A stretch of 64,000 bases of DNA, from positions 3,221,555 to 3,285,554 of the forward strand of contig JAQFVV010012476.1 of the NCBI GenBank assembly GCA_028023455.1. Reading direction: 5' to 3'. The translations under genes were made by a program, and so were the position numbers. Positions 24,667 through 37,572 of this stretch are shown here, piece after piece. Every line of letters begins with the position of its first letter. The stretch's first letter is position 1. Below the pieces are notes generated by a model, which ran no database searches, was not told where the DNA came from, and saw only the letters and a program-made list of their open reading frames with translations. Source of the stretch: Epiperipatus broadwayi (Eukaryota; Onychophora; Udeonychophora; Euonychophora; Peripatidae).

Positions 24667-25321
24667 AATTACACAAAAATGTTGGGGAGCTATAAATTAT
24701 AAATTGAATCTATTCTAATTAATAATAAATCTTAAAATAAGAGACAAGATTAGTCAGCATGAGTTACATTTGGACATCTACTAATTTGGCATATCAATAT
24801 TTTGTATTTTATAATTCAAGTAATAGTCAGTAATAAAAGAAACAAAATGTTTTACTATTAAACATAATAATTTATTTAAAAAATAAAATAAAAATAATGT
24901 CATTGTAATGGTTACCAATATCTAATTTTATACATCAAAATCGACATACAGATGTACGATCAACAATCTGAGATAATTCCAAAACAAACCAAGCTATCCT
25001 TATCTTGGTATCTAGTATCATAGTAATATATACACTGAGGGCCATAAAATTAAGCAATTGATGAAATGCTTGTTATATACCACATTTAAGGTAATGGCAT
25101 AAAAATATCATCTATTCTGAAAACTTCATATATAAAACATTAAATATTAATTGTTTATTATTACCATATTATTTATAAAGATATAAACATTACCCATGCT
25201 TAACAGCCATAGGAATTTATAACTGGAACTGAACAATAATATCAAACTAAACATATCAGTAACATCTCAGTTGCTAATATGTACATTACCAGTCAAATGT
25301 CATTTTATTCCCCCCCCCCCC

Positions 25322-25381
<60 letters not shown>

Positions 25382-26699
25382 CCATTTAAACAATCATTAT
25401 TTAAAATTATAAATATAATTTAATAATACAGATTATACATTTCATAATCTGTATTAAAATGTGATGTCTATAAAATAAGATAAATTATCATTATTACAGA
25501 TGTATTATTTTGAAATATAATATTTAAAATGTTTTGAAAATATTACTTATATATAGCTTTGATAATTACACACATGATCAATCTGAAATTTAAGAATTAA
25601 CAATTTAAAATAATTAATATCAGCATAATATTTATGTGAAAAAACAATTTATTATAAATAAAAAAACATTTAATAATGATTTGTAAGTTGTTTTGTAATT
25701 TTAATTGTTTACCAGTACAAAATGTTAACATTATCCAAATTCAAGCTATAGCAGATTGTCCATCTTTCATAATGGCCCTTTATTTGAAATATGGAATATA
25801 GGCCTAAATGAAGATTTATAAAAAGTCATAATTTTGCAGTAGTTGATGGGTATGAGGTAATCCTGTTTGTGATAAATGAAAACATAAAAAAGTAAATTAT
25901 CAATTTGAGTCTTGGTTTTCAAATTCTTGGAATAAAAAGTATTTATTTACAGGTTCATTTTGAGAGTTTAAAATCCAATATATTTTTTTCAATTCAGCAG
26001 CTGACAACTTTGTTCACATGATCAAAACAGTTTTAATGACAAGAAATCATTCTTCACTACTTGCCAATAGAACAGTAAATAAATCTCCAATTTTAACATT
26101 ATTTAAAACTAATTGTTAATTCTTTAAAATTAATATTTTACAATTAAACACTTGGATATCTTTTTATATTATTGTTTGATAAAATCTTTTTATTTATAAA
26201 AAGAGTATATAATGCCTTTAAATAATAATAATACCAACTTAATATTTGAAAATATTAATGAAGTCATACTTTTAAATTAATAGAATTTCTTTCTATATAT
26301 TTAATTAATTTATACAGCAATGAAATATATTCCAAAGAAATATACTATTTCAATATATATTCGATACCATTTTATATGTAAAGTATGCATATATAAATTA
26401 AAATTATAGTATAAACAAAATTTTTAAAACTAAAAATATAGTGATTAATAATAAATTGAGGGGAATATCCTAAAGTATGCTGTAATACTGTATGCGATAT
26501 TCAAGTCAAACATTTTTTTATTAGAGGGTGTATTTTCCAAGAAAAAAATATTATTTGTTTCACATTATAAATTTTGTATGAAACATTTTATGTAATGGAA
26601 GTAATTCTTTTCTTATATTTAAGAGGTTTAATTTGATTATGAGCATTTTATTCAAGGCAAGTAATTCCACAAATTTTACAAAAGACATACAAAATGAGG
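24667..26699. other. AT-rich interval with C-run and (TA)n microsatellite
   Basis: C-run at 25310-25322 followed by an uninterrupted (TA)n at about 25325-25379. No coding region seen. Confidence 0.5.
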
Positions 26700-26872
26700 A
26701 TTCCAAGAGATTGTAAAAGACCCAGAAAAAGACCACATGTGAGATGGATGAAATAAAAAAGTGTGCAGGGGTGATGTGGAGAAGAGAAGCGAAAGATCAG
26801 AAAAGATAGTTTGAACTCGGAAGACATTCATCTTGCAGTGGATTGTAATGGTTGATGATAATGATGATAATA
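26700..26872 (+). pseudogene. RTE LINE 3' tip
   Basis: A short 3' fragment of the same RTE family: it encodes a decayed RDCKRPRKRPHVRWM stretch and ends in ttgatgataatgatgataa. The catalytic part is absent. It is an extreme 5' truncation, typical of target-primed reverse transcription. Confidence 0.75.
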
Positions 26873-27910
26873 CAAAATTAAACTTTTTGAAGGAAAATAT
26901 ACTTTGACAAAAAGCACTATATGTGCATTAACTACTATACAGAACTGAATAAGTATAGTATTTAAATTGCAAAGAAAATGAAATTACAGTATATAAATTC
27001 ATGATTGAAATATAATATTTGGTAAGGAAAAAAGTAGTTGCCATAGCATCATATTTACATTTAGTTTTGGTTAGAATATTATTATGTTTATGCAAAAGAA
27101 GAAATTCCACCAGTAATAAAAAGCATTTGGAAAAAAAATTATTACATGTGTGTTAACTACAGTGGTATAGTAATTAAGTCATAAAGAAAATGTGATTACA
27201 GTATATAACTTTGATAATTACATACACGATCAATCTCAAAACATTTGTTAAAACAACCTTTTAACAAATTTTTTTCCCAGAGGTATTGAAAAAAAAAAGT
27301 ATTATCAAAACAATGGCATTTACATAGGTCAGATACATGTCTAGTTTATGTGTGTTTTACAGAGTTGTATTCACTCATTCATTCACTCAAAAAAATAATA
27401 ATAATAACTTACTGTATTCTATTTTTATTTTTAAAATAAAGTAAATAATGGCTGATTTCCATCATAAATGAATATGTTCTGGGTAATTTTTTTCCCATAA
27501 CTTTTTTTATATATATAAAAATATGTTATCAAAAAAACTCTAATATTGTTTTAATGTTTGTAAGTCAGTATCAATTTTAAGTACATTATTAAACTTTGTA
27601 AAACACTTAGCATTTTGTTTAGAAAATATTTTATTATGTTAAATACTGCATAAAGAAGAATAAAACTATATGATTTTAACATAAACGAAAGAAATTTGAT
27701 CAATAAACATGATCACGAATGATGCTCTGTGAGCTGCTAACATATTTTAAAATTTATGCACAAACTAAAAAAAATTGTTTAAACATCATTGTATGTATAC
27801 AGTGCTCAGAAATAGAAAAATGGCCACTTGTGTACAGTAAAATGTATTAAATTTCTTAATTTTAATGTGTTCATTTCTTTGTTTACATTTTCTGTGCATA
27901 ATATGTAATT
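26873..27910. other. Unassigned AT-rich interval
   Basis: No supported gene or repeat. Confidence 0.3.
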
Positions 27911-28066
27911 GTATTCAAATCACCCTCCCAAACATTATAATATTTTAGCAACGCCCTCTATGAAAAAATTTTTGAGCAGCACCCTCTATGAATAAATATA
28001 AAGTCTTTATATTTATTCATAAAGGGCATTGCTAAAATATAATATTTGGGAAGGTGATTTGAATAC
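27911..28066. repeat. Small hairpin element (156 bp)
   Basis: gtattcaaatcaccctccca at 27911 is mirrored by gggaaggtgatttgaatac near 28049-28066; arms of about 70 bp include ttagcaacgccctctatg and cataaagggcattgctaa. Part of the left arm (gcaccctctatga) is duplicated. A compact MITE-like hairpin, single copy here. Confidence 0.7.
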
Positions 28067-28769
28067 TTTCTATTTAATTGTCAGTTACTGATATGCATTG
28101 GAATATTTTCTTAATTGAAATAATGTTTATTGATACGCATATTTTGAGGTTTTACTGTATAGTTAGTAACAAGCTCAATTTAAATATTAAAACCTGTTTT
28201 TTTCAATATTTGTATTATTTTATTTTAAATATTTTGTATACAAATAAATGAATTTAAAAAATAAAAGTAAAGTATTTTTTATTTTTAAAAAATCAATAGC
28301 AAGTCATATCTTTATCATTTTTATAAAATATAAAAGTTAAAATCAATAAATAATTTAATAAAACTATACTTTTATCTAGAATTTTGTTACATTTTAAATA
28401 AACAGAAAATCAATAAAAAAAAAGACATCATTCATTGTGCCAGTTAATTACTGGTTTTAAGAATTGTTATGTATTTATTTCTTTGATTTATTCTGTAGTT
28501 AAGAGTACAGCTATATAACCATCCACCAGGCAGTAATTAAGTAATTAACTGAAATGAGTATATATTATTTACTTGAACCAAAATCTTAATTTTACTTGGA
28601 AATCTTCACATATTAAAAAAATTTCAAAGTTTCACATGTTGTGAATTCCTGATCAGTTTACGGCAGACGAATGTGCTTACCATTATCCATAAGTCTTTTA
28701 TTTTTTTCTCTCTCTCTCTCACCTACACACACACCCACACATTTATATGTATAAATACAGGTATACTTT
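28067..28769. other. Unassigned AT-rich interval
   Basis: Only simple CT and CA repeats at 28705-28742. Confidence 0.3.
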
Positions 28770-29640
28770 ATATCTGTGGAAGTTTAGATGTAATCATAGG
28801 TAAGTTGAAACCAGAAGTTCAAGCTTCTTTCAGTTATCCAATCTACAAACAAGGCAAAACTCTCCATACCATAGTGCCACCCTGTGCCAACCAGAGTAAT
28901 CAATGGATGCCAGTAGGCTTGTGCATAAAATCCCTATCTAATGCCTACTCATCAAATATCCCCAGACTAGTTTCTGGCTTGTGGCATTTATCAGTGAGAA
29001 GCTTTGAATCTGAAAGCACTGCACCTTTTGGCATCCATTGATTACTCTAATTGGCACAGGCTGGCACTACTGTATGAAGAGTTTTGCCTTCTTTATAAAC
29101 AATTATGTGCTAGTATAAGAGATGATGATCATGTGATGCTTAATGGTTTTTCCAATCTATCTCATACAGTCGAAACATATGAAGACCCATGTGTGAAAAA
29201 GATAAATTATCTCCAATATACCTACCTCTTCATGGTAAACCAGCATTCACCAGTTGGTCCAGATCATCATCTCCCACACACATATATAATCAGTGCATGG
29301 TTTATATTAAGATACCAAATCTTCAAACTTTAAGGGACAGGCTTCAATCTACTCCTATGGAAGGCTGAAGAGTTGTATGATATAGTAGCCCATTAAAGTT
29401 TGAAGATTTGGTATCTTAATATAAAACGAGTATTGATTATATATATGGGTGGGAGATGATGATTTGGAACAACTGATGAATGCTGGTTCAGCATGAAATA
29501 CGAATATTGGAGATCATTTGTCTTTTCACATGGTGTGGTCATGTGTACCAGTTATATGAGATTGATTAAATAGCTGAAGAAAGCTTGAAAGTCTGACTTT
29601 AAATTCCCTGTAATTATATATATGTAGTTAGAGGAAACTG
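28770..29640. repeat. Foldback element F2, copy 3, interrupted by F1
   Basis: The left arm starts before the F1 insertion (gttcaagcttctttcag near 28817) and resumes after it (tctcatacagtcg near 29157; gttggtccagatcatcatc near 29247). The right arm mirrors both parts (gatgatttggaacaactg near 29458; ctgaagaaagcttgaaag near 29574). The uninterrupted right arm therefore shows what the left arm looked like before F1 arrived. Confidence 0.75.
28838..29159. repeat. Foldback F1 inserted in F2, 8-bp target duplication
   Basis: CCAATCTA occurs at 28838-28845 and 29152-29159, bracketing a 306-bp F1 element: full left arm (ggcaaaactctccatacc onward), truncated right arm starting ggcatccattgattac, then the terminus gatgatcatgtgatg. 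The plus-strand frames at 28673-29041 and 29004-29333 run across the element boundaries and are chance. Confidence 0.85.
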
Positions 29641-29658
29641 TAGCATATTTGTTTAAAG

Positions 29659-29768
29659 TTTTTTTTTTTTTATATGTCATAGCATCGGCCGGGACGCAAA
29701 CCCACAACCGTCTGCAACCAACTACTTGCTTGCAAGGCTGCTGCGATGACCTCCCGGCTAACAACGCT
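29659..29768 (-). repeat. tRNA-derived SINE, copy 2
   Basis: Minus strand: agcgttgttagccgggagg (box A region), gtgggtttgcgtcccgg (box B with one change), ccgatgctatgacatat, then poly-A (the T-run at 29659-29671). The 5' agcgttg and 3' cgatgct could pair as an acceptor stem, supporting tRNA origin. Confidence 0.8.
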
Positions 29769-31579
29769 TAACTAAAAAAATTTTGCTTCCAGAAAAGAAG
29801 TTTAGATATTTAAGCAACAAGATGATACAAACAACGAATAACAACTTGTTATTTTTGTCACCCCTGAATTTAACACTTCATTAGATTGAATCTGTTCACA
29901 AAATATTTTGTGATGATTTTTATACTTTTATGTTAAAACAACAAAAGATCATTAATTTACTTCTATAAATTAGACAAAATAACAACTCTCTGCATAACTT
30001 ATTTAGTTGGATTTAAATATGTGATCATATTCAGCTTAATCTGCATCTTCATATCCAATCCACTTGTCTATTCAAAGGGACTACCAGGAATTTAAATGTG
30101 ATTTTCTTTTTCAAGTTGTTAATCATTCAAACTATACACTGCTTCTTTTCTTCCAATACTGGCTAATAAAAACTTCATGTTTTTTACTATTAATTATTAA
30201 ATCTTCATATGTTGCAGTCAAAACATAAGTCGGTTCTGTAGATAAACTTTCGAATTGGCCTGGAATTCACAATCATCATCAAAAGTTAAAATTCTTATTT
30301 TTGCTTAATCGATTTAAATTAAAAATTCCTCCAGCAAACCCGATTTTACAACTTAATATTAACTATTCAAATATTGGTCAATAAATGGGTCTCTAGTTAT
30401 GATTTTCAAACTGATAGTAAATGACCTGCTAAATATTTTCTATCCCATTACTGATTTTTTTTATGGATGGATGAGGATAACAGCTCTTTGTTTTTCGGCA
30501 AGCTGTTATAGTCTCTTGACGTGTATGTTTCTCATGGCTGACCAGTGAATTTGGCTCCACAACGCTATATCTCAATTAAAAACCACTGTTGTAGATTATT
30601 CTTAGATATCTGTTGTCTTATCGGTAAAATCTTGTAGTAGGAGAGTTAAAACGGAAGAAATATTTCCCCAAAGGGGTTGCATCTTTTTACTAGAAGTAAT
30701 CAATAAATAATTAACATAATTAAAATGCAAATTTATCAATAATTTAAAATAATAATAATAATAATGACCTAATAAAAATAAAATAACTGCTATCATTAGA
30801 AAATATATGTGCGCATTTAATAATTATTTTCAGCACTTTAGGACATTAATTTATAAACATTTTATTCCAGGTTTTAATTGGAATTCTTGCAGAACTGATG
30901 CGCGATGCAAGCCAGTGTTTATCTACTTAGAAAAATCTAAAAACCACAATTAAGACGGAGAAAAGGAGGGGGGAAGAGTAAATAATGATATATGAAAATT
31001 ACTGTAATGATGAATAATTATTTAATTCAACCACTCACTCATAAAACTGAACATACATTTACTTTACGCGCACACACATTAAAGAGGAAAAATGCAAAGA
31101 TTTGGCTGGGCAAATTGAAAAATAATGAGATTTGGAAAATTTATGTAAAAATTAAATTAACAGCCATCAGTACAGGGTGATAAGATGATGGAAAAATAAA
31201 ACAGACAGATTTTTATTATTATTAAAAATTAGGCTAAAAATATTTTACAAATTATTTTATCACGGTGTAAGATTAGATATTTGCAAAAAAAAAGAAGAAA
31301 AAAAAATTCCAAAATTCACATGCAAGTAACATATATATATATGAGTTGTCTTAGAACCAAACTTATACGTTAAACTAATAGGTATGCCTTTTACGACCGA
31401 CAAAACGTTTATATTTTTTTTCTTAATTCAGATTTAAAAAAAAAAAATGTTTAAAGCTATAATAATTTATTTAGAAAATGATATATGTATTAGAAAAATA
31501 ATTTAATAAAATATTTTTTGCACATAAATCTTTATTAAATTTCTTTTTCTATATACAATAAATAAAATAGGTGAATATT
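29769..31579. other. Unassigned interval
   Basis: No recognised gene. Short frames at 30602-30796 (minus) and 30992-31180 (plus) have no family features and are not reported as genes. A short TA run sits at about 31330. Confidence 0.3.
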
Positions 31580-32481
31580 TATCATCATCATCAACCATTA
31601 TCAATCCACTGCAGGATGAAGGTTTCTCCAAGTTTAATCCATCTTCTTCGATCTTTAGCTTCTCTTCTCAACATCACTCCTGCACACCTTCTTATTTTAT
31701 CCATCCATCTCACATGTGGTCCCTTTCTGGGTCTTTTACAATCTCTTGGAATCCAGTTGAATATTTCAATTATCCATCTATTATCATCCCTTCTAGCAAT
31801 ATGTCCAGCCCAACTCCATTTCAATCTTTAATTTTTTCAATGAGGTCAGTAACACTTGTTGGTTCTCATACACATACATTGCGTTTTCGATTTCTTCTTG
31901 TTACTCCCAACATGCATCTCTCCATACTTCTCTGAGTAGTCTGAAGTCTCTGTATTGCTCTTCTATTAAGTGTCCAAGTCTCAGATCCAAAAGTAAGAAC
32001 TGGTAAAACACATTTGTTAAAAACCTTCCTTTTCAAACACATTTCTTTTTAGTAACAAGTTATTTCTACCAAAAGCACTCCAACCAAGTTTAATTCTATG
32101 ATTAATTTCCTCTATGTTTCCATCTGTATTAATAATCTGACCAAATAATCTGACCAAGGTATTTGTAACTGTTAACTTCTTCTAATTCATCATAATCAAT
32201 CTTTATTTTCACATTTTGAGCAAATCGATTAAACATTACTTTAGTTTTTTTAACATTTATCTTTAGTCCTACTTTCCTATTTCATTTGATAACTCCTGCA
32301 ACATTTCCTGGAGCTCTGAAGCATTATTTGCAAAAAACAACTACATCATCTGCAAAATATAAATATAAATGACTTAAATAATCTCCATTTACTTTCACTC
32401 CTTTAGTTTCCCCTTGCAGTACTGCTGTAAAAAGTTTTGGAGATATGGAGTCATCTTGTCTTACACCCTTCTCAATATTTA
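31580..32481 (-). pseudogene. RTE LINE 3' fragment
   Basis: Minus strand, ending in the TGATGA tail at 31580-31593. The C-terminal part (31824-31591) encodes WSWAGHIARRDDNRWIIEIF and KRPRKGPHVRWMDKIRRCAG, the conserved RTE tail that follows the reverse transcriptase. Upstream (32551-32324) it encodes GVRQDDSISPKLFTAVLQ and YFADDVVVF, the motif B and catalytic FADD regions. The product would be a LINE reverse transcriptase. Frames are broken between the two and the 5' half is absent (truncated at about 32481). The L1-type LINE inserted about 65 bases beyond it. Confidence 0.85.
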
Positions 32482-32545
32482 TAGTAACAGTTATTTTAAT
32501 TACTATATCATAACTATAAGGTAACAACATGCAAAAATGCCATTG

Positions 32546-35500
32546 AAACATTTAAACTGATTTGTAGTTTTTCTCTACTTAAACAAAGATATTGGGCTCA
32601 TTCATAATCAAATACATCTCATTAATTTAGGACTTATCTCAAATCCTTTTCCTACAATTCTTCTTGGAGACTTCAACTCTACTTATGACTGTTTCAATTC
32701 AAAATTTTTACACCTTCTAAATTCTCATTTCATGTGTGCACAGGGTTTTTTCCCACATGATGCATGTTCATTTTATACAAAGAAATTTTCTTCTCTTATA
32801 GACCTATTATATTACTCTCCGGAACTGCACTTCTTCATCAATCCATCTTTACAACCATTACCTTTCTCTGATCATCATGCTATTATGCTTGATCTGACAT
32901 TAGACTTACCCAATCAAACCTATGTACACCTTAAATCTACAATAAGAATTTTGCTAAAATCTGCTACACCAGAGGCAATTATCTCTGAAGCTTATATTTT
33001 TTTCAAGAAAATAGACATCCTAGCTCTTCCACCAGCTGAATCTTGGTTTGCTTTTATAAATATTCTTAGTTCTTTGATTTCTCATTACACCAGAAAGAAT
33101 AAAGGACCGATTGGGTTACTTAAGAAAGCAGATAGCTTAATTACAACATTGAAAGATATACCTCCAACACCAGCATCTGTACAGGTTATTATTGACCTGA
33201 AGCAACAATATGTAGAGACACACCAAATCCTAATAGACTATCTGGCTACTAAAAAGGCAAGGCTTTACCTCTCTAAACCTCATAACTTCTCAAGGGGATA
33301 TATAAGGTGGGCTTTGGGTTTTCAAAGTAAGTCTAAAATTCCATCAGCAATCACAGTGAATAATATAATTTTCTCGGGTAATAGCATGATTTTACAAATT
33401 TTAAATCATTATAAATGCAAGCTAGTAGATGTTTCACAGAATTTGGTGCCTGATACATCTATATATTCTTGTGAGACAATTCATGGTATTAGTAATGATG
33501 ATATTAGAACTAAACTCTCATCCATGCCTGATAGAATACACCCTGGAATACATGGAATACCAAAATTCATGTTCAAACATCTTGAAGCCTTCACAGTACC
33601 AATAGTGAGTAGAATGGTTGATCTACTTGCCTCATGTCCCCTTACTATTGATCAACTCTATCCCATTGCAATGGTCCCATTTCTTAAGAGTGCTATTATC
33701 CCATCGCCTCTGGAGAACCTTAGACCAATCTCGATGACTCCATTGATTATTAAACTGATTGAAGCAATTATCAAAGATAAAATTCAAAATCTCATTCTGC
33801 CTTTTATCTCTAGTTTTCAATTTGCAAAGAAAGGTAGTTCCACAGCTGAGGCACTCTGCCTATTCAGGTTAATTACGGATTATACAAGAAAAAATAAAAA
33901 GTCAAAGCCAATAGTTATCCAACTTGATATTTCAGCTGCTTTTGACTCAGTCAGAATTCCTCAACTAATACATCTTCTAAGTGGTCTGAACATTCCTACA
34001 GGTATAATGAACATCATTACTAACCTTCTATTAAACAGACATATTGCAATTTCATTAAATGGAAAAATTTCAAACTCATTCACACCTACCAAGTCGATTC
34101 CACAGGGTTCTCCTCTTAGTCCCTTACTCTTCATTCTATATATAAATCCATTCCTTAAATCTTTAGAGATGAATCTTCCTGGATTGTACATTCCTGGTAT
34201 CAATAAATCCATTCAGCACATATCCTACATGGATGATGTGGCAGTGTTCTTACCCTCTAGAAAATTCATACCGAAACTAATTCAAATTATGGACAATTTC
34301 ACCATAGAGTCAGGTCTTGCGTTTAACCTTAGAAAATCTGCTGTATGGAGACTTTCATCTGGAAAATCCATTCCATCCTTTTTCACAGCTATGCCACAAA
34401 AATTTTTGGGTTTACCAATGAGTCTCTCTCATGCAGCAATGAGGAAATTAATACAAGACACTATCATGAATTCTGCAAGAAAAATAATTGATTCACTTTC
34501 AAAAGTTTATACATCATTATTTGCAAAATCAGTCCTACTCAACATGTTACTGTTCCCCAGAATTGCTTACTACATGCCGTTCATTAAATTTTCATCAAAA
34601 TTTATCCAGAATAAACTCTCTTTGCTCTAGATTAATGTGGAAGGGTAAAACTGTTGCTATTAGCTTAAGAAGAGTGCAGAGACCAACAAGACTTAATGGC
34701 TTGTCACTGCATTCACTTCATGTTCTTTGTCTACAGAAATCAAATAACCTCATTATAAGACTTAATGGGATTTTTCCTGATGACTCACCTTTTCTATCTA
34801 TTCATCCTACAGATACTCCACCTCCAATTAATGATGGTTGGCTGACACAAGTCTTAATTGACATTTCAAAAATTCTCACACCTTTAACTCAATTAAAACC
34901 AACGAAACTTCGTTATTGGGATGCCTATCTTCTTTTTTTTTTCAACAATTATCCCAGATCATAGCATTCTCACCTGTACAAACTTTGCCATTATAAAGAA
35001 ATATAAAAGATGTAATCTAGAGCCAAAATATTTGGACTTTCTTCTAAAGCTAAATCTCAATGCCCTTCCAACAAGCCACTTTCTTGTGATGTATAGAGGT
35101 TTTTCATCTTTGGACCCTGTTTGCTCACTCTGCCATAGGGAGGATGATACCATATTTCACATTTTCAACAATTGTTCCTCTCTTCAGGGCTGTAGAATAT
35201 TGATTAATAAAATTGATACACCAAAACATCCAATTATCAACACACTCATAAAAGGTTTTGCTTATGGGGATTTTGCAATTATAAGAAGTGCAACTTTCAT
35301 CACTTTCTGTCTATGGTTTGTCAGATGCTTCATAATCTTCAAGTCTGTTATACCTGATCCAACATTAATTTTTTTACAAAAATTAAAAGATATCAAAGAA
35401 AGAGATTTGAAATTAGCTCCTCACCTAATAGCAAATTCCACATGGAATCTTATTAATATTGGACATTAAGTAATTTAATGGTTTATAAATGTATTGCCAA

Positions 35501-35635
35501 ATTTAATGTTTTTTTATAATTTTTTCTTTATTGTAAACATAGTTAAATAAACCTGTTTTTGATACTACTATTATAATAAATATATTTTTAAATAGATGTT
35601 GCTGAAAAATAAAAAAAAAACATTTAAACTGATTT
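32546..35635 (+). mobile_element. L1/Tx1-type non-LTR retrotransposon insertion with 18-bp target duplication
   Basis: The direct repeat AAACATTTAAACTGATTT lies at 32546-32563 and 35618-35635. Between them lies about 3.05 kb ending in AATAAAAAAAAAA. Long direct repeats, 5' truncation and a poly-A tail are the normal products of target-primed reverse transcription by an L1-like element. No 5' UTR or first ORF is present, and the endonuclease begins mid-domain. Confidence 0.85.
32564..35469 (+). pseudogene. L1/Tx1-type LINE ORF2: APE endonuclease end, reverse transcriptase, zinc knuckle
   Basis: Open from about 32560, although the first ATG is at 32732. In order: the endonuclease C-terminus with TILLGDFNS (about 32655-32690) and FSDHHAIMLD (about 32866); a linker; then reverse transcriptase with LENLRPISMTP, IVIQLDISAAFDS (motif A Asp), KSIPQGSPLSPLLFILYIN (motif B), and the catalytic box SYMDDVAVF near 34224. 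Thumb features include LGLPMS and, after a frame change, LMWKGKT with RLNGLSLHSL, an L1-clade hallmark. The tail carries a C-x2-C...H...C knuckle, VCSLCHREDDTIFHIFNNC (about 35117-35176), and ends at 35467. Frameshifts at about 34590-34640 and in the T-run near 34931 break the frame, so it is inactive. The YMDD box in place of F/YADD is unusual for a LINE. Confidence 0.88.
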
Positions 35636-36784
35636 AAATTGTGTATGGCATTGAAGCCATGAGTGTCAAGTAGGTTTTGAAGTGATTTGCAAGAGATGGG
35701 TGGCTGATGACAATTTATAAAATTACTGAAATATTCTACCACAGGTCATATCCTAAATCATGATCCAAACAGTCTAGAACATCAAAATCTTTGAGGTTCC
35801 GGTAGCTAAACTACCCTCATTATGTACCTGTTAACTTAGATATGATATTGTAGACAACTTGAAAAGAGAACCAGTCATCTTTTCATTTGGACACGCTATA
35901 TATAAAAAACTAATAATAACAAATCATTTGATAATTTAATGTACACAATATATGATGGAACAAGAGAAGCTCTCTATCCTGGTTCCATCTACAGTAAGCT
36001 TGAGTAACTATTTCTTTAAAAAAAAATTATTGAATGCTTTATTGCTTGGGAATAAATTGATTTGAGGATATTAGGTCTAGAGACTAACACTGTATACTAG
36101 TGCACCAAACCATTCAGAGTAATAACATCTTACAGACAAAAGCTAATCAAATGGATTTATAGATTGAAAGTTCATAAGAAATTCAAAAGCAAGAGAAAAA
36201 AAATCAATCTGAGGAATTTATGGTCTGCAGTTTAACACTCTAAATGCATACTAAATTATGCAGGGGGTAACTAATTTGAATTCCATTTCTGTACTTAATC
36301 TATAATCTAAAAATTCAAACCAACCTTTGGTTTTGAATCCAAAACTGTTTATTACATACTATAAGAAAAAAACTAATTAATTAACTATATTAATGGGATA
36401 CTATTACAAAATTCATGCATAAAAGTACTGAGATATTCCTTTTTAAATAATCACTTAAATTGCATGAGCAAATCTAATAGAATTGTCATTATCATCATCA
36501 GTAGCATTCACTTATAAATGACAACAGGTGTTCATTCTATCTTCATAAAGAAAAGAACAATACAAATATGAAGGTGATTATACAAATTGCTCTGTCCAGC
36601 ATGGATTTTCTAGAATTGCAAATAATGGCCTAACATAAATTCTCTGGCAATAGGTTATGAACATCAAATTTAGGAACTGCCATTACTGAAGGTGTGGAAG
36701 TGAGATCATAGGTATAAGTTCCTTAAACTATGCTTTAAGAAAGCACATTGTTGACAATATAATTTGTAAGAAAAAAGAATTAAT
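35636..36784. other. Unassigned AT-rich interval
   Basis: No gene or repeat recognised. Confidence 0.3.
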
Positions 36785-36966
36785 AATGAGGAATGCCACC
36801 TAGTGCAAGCCTGAGTAATCAATGGATGCCAGAAGGCTTGTGCATAAAATCCCTATCTAGTGCATATTCATCCAATATCCCCAGACTAGTTTCTGGCTTG
36901 TGGCTTTCACCAGTGAGGAGCCTTGGATCTGAGAGCACTGCACCTAGAACTTAGGATCATGTGAGG
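36785..36966. repeat. F1 foldback, single arm
   Basis: Contains the F1 left arm from gccacctagtgcaagcc through ctgcacctagaacttagg, with no opposing arm and no terminal ggcaaaactctcc. A truncated copy. Confidence 0.65.
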
Positions 36967-37394
36967 AATAATGAAACTATCAAATACTATTATGTAAGTC
37001 AAGATTATTTTCTAACTCATATATATTGAAGCAGTCAGATCTGAGTTCGATCCTAGCTTCATGACCTCCAGCCATAAGCACACTTCAAACCCTAGTACTA
37101 ACCTTAAATTTCCGATGCAATGGGGCTTTATACATTTAATCCATGCTAATTTCCATAAAGAATAACTTATTTCATAAATGTGTATTCAAATAACTAGTTT
37201 CAGATTTAAATTGATTAATTTTACTAATAAATTCATGATAGAATTATTCATGAATTTATATGTATTATAACTACGTGGATTGTGTGTATATATTTGTAAA
37301 TATTTAAATATATATAATTGTTTGAAAGTTTCATTGCGTTGGGAATGTTTGATTTTATTTTTAAATAATTTGTTAAAGTTTTATTGATTAAAAG

Positions 37395-37572
37395 CTACAT
37401 TCTTTCGATAAGCTTTCAGATTTTCCCTTTGCAAAAATAACAGTTAAAGTTTTATTAATTAGAAAAAAGATAAGAATTTCCTAATTAAAATCATTTTCTG
37501 ATTTTAAGAATTCATTTTCTAATTAGAAAATGAATTCAAGTTAATGAGTTTGAAAGCCTTATCGAAGGAATG
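37395..37572. repeat. Small hairpin with 30-bp perfect palindromic centre
   Basis: attctttcgataagctttc at about 37400 is mirrored by gaaagccttatcgaagga near 37552. The centre, 37508-37537, is a perfect 30-bp palindrome around ctaattag with GAATTC at each end. No relation to the other families in the window was found. Confidence 0.7.

Noticed and set aside
28673-29333. Two overlapping plus-strand frames (122 and 109 codons)
   Set aside because: They cross the boundaries of the F1 insertion in F2 and translate repeat DNA; no domain features.
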